A stretch of 64,000 bases of DNA from Monosporascus cannonballus. Lineage: Eukaryota; Ascomycota; Sordariomycetes; Xylariales. Positions 43,113-51,459 of this stretch are shown here, piece after piece. A model generated the notes under the pieces. The model made no database searches, was not told the DNA's origin, and was given only the letters and a program-made list of their open reading frames with translations. Position numbers and translations under genes: made by a program. Position 1 is the stretch's first letter. Each line of letters starts with the position of its first letter. The DNA lies in contig QJNS01000046.1 in assembly GCA_004154925.1 (NCBI GenBank), positions 310,001 to 374,000 of the forward strand. The letters run 5' to 3'.

Positions 43113-43494
43113 TGTACTAGTTATATTTATTAATTAATTACTAAAACTTAATTCTACGAATTTATATTGATAACATTTTCGTAAAATTGTAAATAATTAA
43201 TATAATAATTCATAATATCTTATAATATTAAAAATATTTTAGGTAATACAATTATATTATAAATTATTATTATTTAAATTATAGAAATAACGAATATATA
43301 TATATAGCTTTTATTATTTTCTTAATTATTCTTAATTATGTTTCTTGTAATAATTATGATTTTTTATGGTTATAGTTGTTCCTCAGTAATTACGGGCGTA
43401 TCAGTGATCACTGGTTACGTGATTTGCAGGGTGGATTGTGTTATCCTTGTCGTTGCGACCGTTTCCGCAGTCCTGGGCCTGTCAGGTCGTAACA
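43113..43494 (-). repeat. 5' LTR of gypsy copy D, outer end not RIP-mutated
   Basis: The LTR runs from TGTACTAGTT at 43,113 to GTCGTAACA ending at 43,494, giving TG...CA ends (TGTTACGACC on the minus strand). It is 382 bp. The inner 260 bp or so are AT-rich like the rest of the element. The outer 110 bp or so (43,380-43,494) have normal composition, with intact CA and TG, and give the closest view of the original LTR. It ends one base from the stop codon of the adjacent transcription-factor gene. Confidence 0.8.
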
Positions 43495-43495
43495 G

Positions 43496-44826
43496 TCATG
43501 CATTAGGTGGGGTCCGAGGATAGGTCGGCAAGCCTACTCGTTGACGCACCCAGGCGATACCGTCCCGACCATCCGGCATGAGTACCAGTTGTGATGACTG
43601 CAGAATATCCGAAACCTCAATAACGAGCTGCCTACCAAGACCCTTGGCCCACCACAGGTCCTTCCCGGCGGCATCCAGCTCCACCGCCCAATGCAGCAAG
43701 ATGAAAAGCGCGACCGGCTCCGCGTTCTTCATAGCGCCGGCGAAGTCCTGGCCGGCGAGGCTGAAGAACGATAAGAAGTAGCCCTTCACCGCGCGCTCGG
43801 CAAAGTTCTCCTTGAGCCAGAAGATAGCCAGTCTATACATCTCGTGAACAGAGCGCGCGTCTCCCTCTGCAGCGTGCTCCCCTACCCCCACCGCTTGCCG
43901 GGGTCCGTGCAGCTCGTCATTGACAGAATCCAGTCTGGCCAGCGCCGTCTTGATCTCATCGTCCAGAAGGTCCAGCGATGCGAGTCGATACGGCAATCCC
44001 TCACGTTCGACTGGGCAATTTGCGTCTAGGATCCCCGGCGAATTGACCTTGACCGACAGCGCTTCGCGGAACGGATAGGGGGCATCGGTGAGCTTGTCCC
44101 AGCCGGCGTGCACGATCAACAGGGCGCCGCTGAAGAGGTCCGCTAGAGTGATAATGCGTCCGACGGCGGTCATCTCATCTTTGCTGTCCCCGGTGCCCTG
44201 CGGAAGGCCCAAGACCACCACCGCGGCGGCCGCCGCGAAGATGAACATCAGATGGTACGTATCCGGAGGGATGTCGGCGAGTAGCGCTCGGAAGGTGGCA
44301 CTGCCCCTGTTGTAGTATTCCAACGCTATGTGCTCATATTTGGTGGCATCGGGCTCTTCTGAAGATCGGGCGATGTCCAAGGCGGCGACCGCGAAGACGC
44401 CGTCCAGCAGGAACTCATGCTTTAGCGCCTCCCGAGGCATCACGCAACTCAGATAGGGTTCCTCTTCGGGTATACCCGCCATGGTCTTGTAGGTATGCGT
44501 AGACCACCGATGCATCAGCTCCAGCTCCAGCATGCTTCGTGGTCCCAAAGCACTGGAACAGCCTGTCGCACTGGACGACGGCTCTGGAGGAGTGGGGGCT
44601 ACAGCATGCCCTAGGGCTACATATTCGCAATGCGCGTTTCGAGCTACGCAATTAGCGCAGGGCGGACCTTGCTCGTCACACTAGGAGACGGTAAGCTGGT
44701 TACTACGATCAATAGAGGAAGCATCTGATATGGCAGCAGAATTCAAGGAGAATGGACCTTTATATGCCGTCTTTTACAAGTTTGACAGCCTCGGCGACTC
44801 TTCTTGTGAGAAACTCGCTTTTGCAT
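43496..44826 (-). CDS. Zn2Cys6 transcription factor (UPC2-like family), two exons
   Basis: Predicted nuclear fungal regulator of 417 residues. Exon 1 is 44,826-44,758 (ATG plus 22 codons); a 77-bp intron (44,757-44,681, GT...TAG) splits the zinc cluster; exon 2 is 44,680-43,496, ending TGA. The spliced start carries a complete binuclear cluster: Cys14-x2-Cys17-x6-Cys24-x6-Cys31-x2-Cys34-x6-Cys41, followed by E-Y. Cys14 and Cys17 are in exon 1, the other four in exon 2. After a Pro/Ser linker, the M-H-R-W-S-T-H-T-Y motif (79-87) opens the helical Fungal_trans_2-type middle region typical of sterol-uptake-control-like regulators. It ends W-V-R-Q-R-V-G-L plus a short tail, so it looks full length. 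Exon 2 alone has no good start codon. It is divergent from the rhodopsin-domain gene, 1.7 kb away. Target genes are unknown. Its 3' UTR must lie in the LTR of copy D. Confidence 0.88.
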
Positions 44827-45702
44827 TGCGGGTGATTCCCGCCCCCTACAGGGACAAACGAGACACTCCTTCCGCCCGGGCTATCTCAATTTTATACCCT
44901 TTGTGTCGTGTGACATGAGATTATAAGCCAGGCAGGGGTGACTCTTCAAATGACGCCAGGGCAGGGTTCAGGGATATTGACGAAGTGGACGATTGAGAAC
45001 CAAAACAGGATTGGTAAAGAATTGCATGTGCTGCGACGCCAAACAACCGATGCTTAAAGTGAATTCGAGACAGGAGTCATTGCGTTCTTTCTAAGATAGA
45101 GACCAGGTGCGCAGGTAACAGGTACACACAGATCTATAAGATGCTCGTACCTCGAGTTAGCTCGTGAACCGGAGATGGGCCGTAGCTACGGCAAAAACTA
45201 GGCACTAAGCACATTTCTACGTCCATTTCTGGTGATATCGCAGAGCACAGGCTCCAACCATCGTTAGGTTGGGGTCCGTGCAAGGTGGTACCTAACTGGC
45301 TAACCTGCCTACGGATTAGTTTTGTGCGGCGGCCGAAAAGGACTAGCGGTGGGGTTGCAAAAGCTTTTAGGGGGGGTGGGTGGTGCGATTAACGATTCGG
45401 AGTTGTCAATCTAACTGGGGTGGAGCCTGTCCAGGCGCAAAGCTTAAATCTCGGTAACACATCGCGCTAGCCGGAGTCTGACGTTCTGCCCCGCATTGTC
45501 GCAATGATAGGGTAGTTTGAAATGCGCCTCATGTGCCTCGCCCAAAAGAGTAATAGAATCCCTCCTAACGGTATCAATAGAATGCTGATCCATGCAGATA
45601 CGTACGTAATGGAATATTAGTTAGGGCTGTTCAGAGCAGTCTTGGTTTGGGATCCGATAATCATCTTCCAAACCAGTAACCCGTTGCGATGATGACCGCA
45701 CC
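44827..45702. other. intergenic, no gene seen
   Basis: Normal-composition sequence upstream of the transcription factor; presumably holds its promoter. I see no convincing open frame, RNA gene or repeat. The small plus-strand frame at 44,730-44,918 lies opposite exon 1 and is not supported. Confidence 0.6.
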
Positions 45703-46040
45703 CCCCTCTATCTCCTCGCGTGCCAGAAGCGCACACACAATAAGCATTAGTGGCTTTCGCGCTAACTATATATATAGGGAAAGGTCCACTTTAGGCTTGA
45801 TATAGGAGGAACGTGGTCAACACCATGGGTGCGCTCTCGTTGCGATGAATGTGATGTGGTCGATTTGTACCACTGACATATGTTAGTACAAATATCACTG
45901 CAAAGAATAGGTATAAATAGATGTATATTACTCTAGGCTAACTTGACTGGTTATTAAGGTTCCTTTTTGGAAAAGCACGAACCAAAGAAGCGGCTACCGC
46001 TTATTGTGTGCGCTTCTGGCACGCGAGGTGATAAGAGGGG
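45703..46040. mobile_element. MITE-like element with terminal inverted repeats (about 338 bp)
   Basis: Arms of about 30 bp are inverted copies: left core 45,714-45,745 and right core 45,999-46,028, both containing CTCGCGTGCCAGAAGCGCAC (inverted on the right), differing by two bases in a CA run. Similarity extends outwards to CCCCTCT at 45,703 and AGAGGGG at 46,040, and more loosely inwards. The interior has no reading frame. Short length, terminal inverted repeats and no coding capacity fit a non-autonomous DNA transposon. A target duplication is not evident. Confidence 0.65.
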
Positions 46041-46537
46041 ACAAAGTGCTGATGTGCCTTGTTCATCATCTTGACTCACCTCGGACCCCGGTCGGGATCG
46101 ACACAGGGTTCAAGCTGCTCTGTGTCAGCCCCTGTTTCAATTCCTCTGTCAAGAAATGATCAGTCGAACTGACGCTGCCAAATAAGGATAACCGCGCACA
46201 GCGGCCATTCGTTCTTTTTTCTCGCTACTTGAGTTAGCTACTAGTGCAACATACTATTGGAAAACACTGCCCCCGGATCGGTGCGGGTCCTAGATCCATC
46301 CGAAAGAGATGCAGACTGCACACCATTAGTACAGATCCCCGTTTACTTGGTCAATATGCAGGGAACCCATGGAGCCGGTAGGTCGGACCAGCCGTGTGTT
46401 GTGAGCCGTGACTGCGAGAGACTGTGAGGCATGCCTGATAGATCCCCAGACGTAGCTCTATATATCAAGGGTCCTCACCGTGGTATAGATTTTAGGGTTC
46501 CCCGCAACGAGAAATTACTCTCAGTTGTGTTGTTAAT
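46041..46537. other. intergenic, upstream region of the rhodopsin-domain gene
   Basis: No gene is seen. It contains the TATA-like sequence listed separately, and presumably the core promoter of the gene starting at 46,538. Confidence 0.55.
46457..46466 (+). promoter_or_regulatory. TATA-like element
   Basis: CTATATATCA lies about 72 bp upstream of the ATG at 46,538, a plausible core-promoter position. Assigned by sequence and spacing only. Confidence 0.4.
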
Positions 46538-47848
46538 ATGGTCCCAGAATCAATAAACGAGTCGAAGGCATGGGTTACGATTGTTGTTGTTTCAACGACG
46601 CTCAGCATCGCATTAGCCACCCTCGGCCTCCGCGTGTTCACGCGTAGTGTAGTAATTAAGCAGTTCGGAGCAGATGATTGGGCAGCGCTCGTGGCTGGGG
46701 TAAGGCAATATTCTGATGGTTCCTGCGTCTGGCTAATCTTCTCGAGCAGCTCTGTGCCTTAACCTGCGGGCTTTTGGTGGCGATCAGTAGGCCAATCGCA
46801 GTTCGTTCCTGAAAGTTTTGGCTGATGGCGGTTCCTAGATATCAGATATGGACTCGGACGTCACGCCCGGACTCTCACGCCAGAGGAGATAACCAACTAT
46901 TTCAAGGTAGAACCCCTGAAGCCGTAGCGATCGCGGTTAACTAACAAGACCTAAGATATTCTACTTGTCTATCGTTTTCTATAACGCGACCCTGACATCG
47001 GTCAAGATCACCTTCTTGCTTCAGTACTACCGAGTGTTCGCTGTGCGAAAAATGCGCCGGGCTATTATTGTCGTCCTAGTCATCGTCGGGTGCTGGTGCG
47101 TATCGCAGCTCCTGATCACAATCTTCACCTGCAGTCCCATCGAAAAGTTCTGGACTCCAACTCTGCCGGGGACATGCATTCCAGCCCTGCCCTTCTGGTA
47201 TATAAACGCCGCAGGGAATGTAGCTACGGATGTGGCTATCTTCGTCCTGCCACTACCGGCGCTAGGCTCCCTAAACCTGCGCAAACGTCTGAAAAAATTT
47301 CTCATAGGTATTTTCAGTCTAGGGTTCTTGTATGTCCATGGCGATTATCTCGACAGCCTCGTACTATCGCGTCTACTAGAGCATTAGAGTATTCAAGGGC
47401 TGACTTCGGTGTTTGCTTCAGCACTTGCGCAATCTCTGCCATCCGCTTTCTGTATCTCCACCAAGATGAGGATTTCAGCTGGGAAAACGTAGGGACGTCG
47501 GGTTGGTCGGTCGGCGAGCTTTCTTCTGCGCTCACCTGCGCGTGCCTGCCGACGCTGCGACCCATGTTCACCAGGATTGTGCCCGGCATGTCATCGCCAC
47601 ATTCCGGAGAACGGATCGATGTGAGTTACTGGAAACGGAGCGACGACCCTTTAAGACTAAGAACTGGCTCGAACCCAAACCCGGCCCCAGCAGCAGCAGC
47701 CGATGGGAGCCAGGACCGTCTGTGCGATGAAATCCAGCTTGTATTGATTTACAGAGAGCCTCGGGGTCAAGAGCTACGGCCGTCAGAAGAGTCGGGGCAT
47801 CGGCCAAGGACGCCCAGGGACTCCGAGCACGGTAATGACAAAGATTGA
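46538..47848 (+). CDS. rhodopsin-domain (PTH11-like) seven-helix membrane protein, five exons
   Basis: Predicted plasma-membrane protein of 355 residues in the fungal rhodopsin-domain family, which includes PTH11-type putative receptors. Exons: 46,538-46,699; 46,750-46,786; 46,839-46,906; 46,956-47,329; 47,422-47,848. All introns (50, 52, 49, 92 bp) are GT-AG; branch-like sites include CTAAC in intron 3 and CTGAC in intron 4. Splicing restores the family signature: R-V-F-T-R after helix 1, F-G-A-D-D-W before helix 2, Y-G-L-G-R-H then T-L-T-P-E-E-I-T-N-Y before helix 3, a conserved Cys after helix 4, N-x-A-T-D-V-A-I-F-V-L-P-L-P in helix 5, and C-A-C-L-P-T-L-R-P in helix 7. The tail from about residue 260 is polar and disordered with an Ala run. 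No CFEM domain precedes helix 1. The ligand is unknown. The last acceptor choice in intron 1 (46,746 or 46,749) is uncertain by one codon. Confidence 0.87.
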
Positions 47849-48991
47849 AGGTGGAGCCATTGGGATACAGCGGATAGGTATGCAGTCATCACAGTCGCAC
47901 ATTGTAATCCAGAAGATATACCCTGGAGGGAGTCTGGAACCAGCACGGTGGAAATTTGGTCCCTCGGCACCATGGTACTCGATTCCTCTTGGACTTCCAG
48001 GCTGCCCCAAGAGGCGTCGGGACTGGCCGGTTGTGGTAAAAAAGTCACTTGGCCTCTATAGACCGGACCCTGGCCGTCTAGTTCGTCTTTGGCTAGTTTG
48101 AAGATGATCCACAGAGTCGGTCTTCGCCACAGCAGAGTCTTAATCAGGTGTTCTTTTCGCCAAATTTTATCCTTCTGGCTTGCCTCATCGGACCATTCCC
48201 GACCAGCCGACGCAGCGTTTTGCATTGTTGCCATATACAGAATCGGCCAATACTTTTACGTTAGGATTAGAGTCGGTGGAGGCAACCGTGCAGCCTATGG
48301 CCCGCTACAAGAGCAAGGCGAAGGCTACCTTATAGGAAAGCTTGGGTGGATACAGAGCTTTTGTATGCCCCCTTGCCTTCGGGAGCCGGAACCCCTTTTA
48401 ACTTTAGCATCGTCCAGACTGTGCACGGAAGGCGCAGAAGCACTCGAGCAGCTAGCCCAAAATTTCGTGCCGCTAGCCAGTTTCACCAAGCTACGGTAAA
48501 TATTGGCGTACTATGTATTGAGCGATGCTAAACGCACCTTAGGTTTTCCTGTCAATTTGGCAACGCTTCATTGCTATTCGTCGCCGTCCCCTTAGCGGTT
48601 TTTATATTCTCTATAGTGGCTTGACAACGACTGTATTAAATAAAGTCGGAGCTTGCATTTCATGATTCTTGAGGCTCGTCTATTCCGACCTTCATTATTA
48701 TTATCCTTTTCTAGGAGAGGCTGCTTGCCGCCTTTGGCGCACTCTGCTTGCTCTGAAATGCTGGCGCATTGGCTCGCGCGCGTCGTGCACCTCGGCTTGC
48801 AAGGGCGTCGTAGCACAATAGTCCTCGTTTTAGGGACTGTTACCAGTGCTTCAGGGCTCCAGCGCTCTGGGGCTCCTAGGCCATATCGTTGACCAGGTCG
48901 CCGACGGGCAGCCACGTCAGCGGGCAGCTAGGGCGATGGGCAACTAGGTCGACGATGAGGGTGGCGATAAGATCAGGTCAAGAGCCAGGGT
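47849..48991. other. intergenic, no supported gene
   Basis: Several 60-155 codon frames occur on both strands (for example 47,767-48,234 minus and 48,089-48,499 plus). They overlap each other, lack recognisable motifs and cannot be joined by convincing splice sites. The region may hold the 3' UTR of the preceding gene and decayed sequence. Confidence 0.5.
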
Positions 48992-49207
48992 TGTTACGGT
49001 CTGAGCAGCGTAACAGTGGCGCGAGCTCTTATACAGATGTAAGCACCAGGATGGTTGCCGCAATTGCGATCGTCCCACCGATCTCTTGCCCTGGTGGCGT
49101 AATGGTATGGTGCAGCCATAACACTATGATCGCAATTGCGGCAACCATCCTGGTGCTTACATCTGTATAAGAGCTCGCGCCACTGTTACGTTGCTCAGAC
49201 CGTAACA
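48992..49207. mobile_element. near-perfect palindromic foldback/MITE element (216 bp)
   Basis: Two 80-bp arms (48,992-49,071 and 49,128-49,207) are inverted copies with a single mismatch, around a 56-bp loop. The ends read TGTTACGGTCTGAGCA and its inverse. Each arm starts with a smaller hairpin, GTTACG and CGTAAC ten bases apart. CAGGG occurs directly on both sides (48,986-48,990 and 49,208-49,212), possibly extended to 6 bp with a T/C difference, a candidate target duplication. It has no coding capacity. The transcript of either strand would fold into a long hairpin. Family not identified. Confidence 0.8.
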
Positions 49208-49498
49208 CAGGGCTCCCCGGGTTTCAGGGCATTGACAAGTCTCGCACGGGCCATATTAATTAGCAGGGGCTTAAGAGATGCCCGTACTTACGTATGTACG
49301 GCCCCATGATGCGCTTGCCTTTACAGTACTTTCTTATTTAGGCCGTGCCAAGATCTGAATTCAAAAGTCGCTTTTTAAGGAGAGGAATTTTCGACATAAT
49401 AACCCTCGTCCGCTTCATTCGTATTGCTATTTTAAAAACGAGGGCATAACTTAACTACGCATATTGGTTTTTACTATTATGAAACGTTCCTAATACTT
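49208..49498. other. intergenic, nothing recognised
   Basis: Short spacer between the palindromic element and the decayed gene; no frame or repeat found. Confidence 0.5.
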
Positions 49499-50431
49499 TT
49501 ATAGCCTAAAATTTACAAATACGCCTGTTAACGTAACCGCACGAGTGGATTTACTAGTTAACCAACTTGCGTAGCAGTCATAATGGGGAACCCCAAAAAT
49601 CCCGAGAGCCTTCTGGATCCTCTGTGTGGGGGTTGTATCGTAGTTAATGTTTTGGGGCCCTCTTAGGAACCAGGCCTCGCGTATATTTCCAGACGCAATT
49701 TCCACCAGCCTCAGGTGCCCCATTCTCCGGCTCGCGGCGTTGGACCACTCGTCTGTCAAAGATCTGCACGAAGGCGCCCTGGTCCATTCGTTTTCGCCCT
49801 AGCTTCTCCAAATCCTGGGCTACTCTCAACTGTGATGGCCCGTCCGGCAGGGGTTCTACTTAGAGCGCAGTGATTCCTCGTTAGTAACTAGTCCCAAAAC
49901 CGCGGGTTCTGGTAGTCATCAGGGTCTACGCCTTTGCTTGTAATCCACCCCTGGAAATACTCGCACAGCACTGTAGGGCTCGCCTCGGCGCCTGAGAGGC
50001 TGTCCTTATCTTTAATGATGTCGAAATGGAGCCGCTTCCACAATTCTTGGTTGAACGTCCCGTCGGGGCTTCTGCCGCCCCTCCCCTCTTTCCCCGATCA
50101 TGGGAAACCGCGGGCGCATGCAATTCGCTTGTAACTTTTTGTTCAGCTGCTCCATATCTCTTGGAAGCAGGGTGTCAGACCTCGGCGTGTAGACCATACG
50201 TAAGACTGCTGGCTGTTCGCCCCGCCAGGCTCAACGACACCGCACGTTCCCCTTATTAGTAGTATATCCCCATATTTCCGCGACTTACCGAATCCCTCTT
50301 CTCTCTGCGCTAAGATCATTCCGCTAGATACTCTTGAGGCCCAGCCTTGCATCATAACCAGGTTTACCGCTGAAGTCGCGGCGTTGCAAAAGCAATGCAA
50401 GGTCATCATCGGAATTCTCAGTAGAAGCCAT
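49499..50431 (-). pseudogene. decayed multi-exon gene, family unknown
   Basis: Several minus-strand pieces look like protein but do not join into one frame. A start with good context (AAAATGGC) at 50,431 gives M-A-S-T-E-N-S-D-D-D-L-A. A piece around 50,197-50,080 contains R-S-D-T-L-L-P-R-D-M-E-Q-L. A piece at about 50,063-49,891 contains E-L-W-K-R-L-H-F-D-I-I-K and ends P-R-F-W-D before TAG at 49,890-49,888. Past that TAG (as CAG would be after one C-to-T change) the sequence still reads like protein, including L-E-K-L-G-R-K-R-M-D-Q-G. At 49,751-49,757 an apparent 4-bp duplication (GACAGAC on the minus strand) shifts the frame into E-W-S-N-A-A-S-R-R-M-G-H-L, which continues to 49,499. Some breaks could be unrecognised introns. 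I do not recognise the family. Confidence 0.4.
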
Positions 50432-51459
50432 TTTAGAAGTCTTCGGTACGTTGTGAGGAAGTTGAGACAGGGTAAGTGAACCAGAAGAAAGGAGCAGGAA
50501 TGAAGAAAAAGCATGAATATCAGTAAGGTATCATCAACTTGGGGTTCGACCCGTGACCCAAATTGATGAACACTTGATATTGGCTGACCAGCACGTGTTA
50601 TGGGCACTGCCGGGAGACCATTCATAACCCTATCAGGACAATGGTGAAATGTGTTGGGTTGGGGAGGAGAAGGGAAGGACACGTAGGCCAGGCTCCAGCC
50701 ACCATCTAGCCTCCCTACAACGATCATCAGAGATCATAACGAGGTTAACAGAGTAACGTGTCAGAGCAGTCGGCCCTTCTTGGCCCTTATGGTAGCATAT
50801 AAAATAAGGATGAAATAGTAAGGATATTTAAGGCTACTAGCAGCACACGTCCCACAGAAATTTGTCTTGGCAGTGATAGTGGTTCTTAACAAGATCTGGA
50901 AGGGTTTTGATTAGTGACCCTCAGATTGCAAGGACAAGGGGGGATTAACGGCCTATATATGGCTCCTCCCACCTGTCCCCACACACTACAGCAAAAGAGT
51001 AGCACAAGATTGCACCTCATGCAGAAGCATCAACACAGATTCCAACGCCTTTGACGGCAATATAGCCATATTACCACCCTCACCTTCAGGGAGAAGACGA
51101 GCAGCCAGGGGACGGATGGCGCCGCCACCTGTGGAGGGACCCAATATTAGATAGACGCTTGTGGATTCTGTGTGCGTTTACGGAGAGTATAGGCAGACGA
51201 GCGGCCTCCTTAACTTAGAGCGGGTATGGATTCTACGGTGACCTTAGAGACGGATCACAACCCGATCAACCCTTTTCATTTTCAAAGACGTATTCGCATA
51301 ATATCTACTGTGCTAAACATATCAATGACGCCTATACTCCAAAGGGCTCTCCCTTCCATCACGGCAATACCTTAAGGCAACCAGCGAAAGCACCCACCCT
51401 AGCAGCCTAAACCCGCCCGGATATCAAACCAACCCCCTTTCTAGCTCCCTCTCTCCCTA
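50432..51459. other. intergenic, no gene seen
   Basis: Contains the upstream region of the decayed gene and the 3' flank of the ankyrin gene. A minus-strand frame reaching 50,727 overlaps this area but has no recognisable content beyond the decayed gene. Confidence 0.5.

Larger units (their letters stand above)
1..43380. repeat. AT-rich RIP-mutated isochore (retroelement graveyard)
   Basis: The first 43 kb is overwhelmingly A and T, with no open frame encoding a recognisable intact protein. Surviving cytosines sit mostly in CpG, CpC or CpT. For example positions 361-420 contain four CpG, one TpG and no CpA. This is the classical footprint of repeat-induced point mutation, the premeiotic C-to-T process of ascomycetes that prefers CpA. 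Translating across RIP damage (Gln and Trp codons turned into stops, Asp to Asn, Gly to Lys/Arg) recovers gypsy pol domains in several places. Mutation is strongest from 1 to about 38,000 and milder from 38,000 to 43,380, where TG and CA are commoner. The shift to normal composition at about 43,380 is abrupt and lies inside an LTR. Confidence 0.93.

Noticed and set aside
43338..43523. 61-codon plus-strand frame at the isochore border
   Set aside because: Runs across the LTR of copy D and into the 3' end of the transcription factor gene; no independent support.
47330..47421. Apparent frameshift and premature stop in the rhodopsin-domain gene
   Set aside because: GTATGT donor, CTGAC branch and TTGCTTCAG acceptor define a 92-bp intron whose removal restores helix 6, so the gene is intact.
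47767..48234. 155-codon minus-strand frame downstream of the rhodopsin-domain gene
   Set aside because: No recognised motif, partly antisense to the coding exon, and overlapping frames on the other strand are equally long.
50542..50551. GGGTTCGACC resembling a tRNA B box
   Set aside because: Neighbouring bases do not form a T arm, anticodon arm or acceptor stem.
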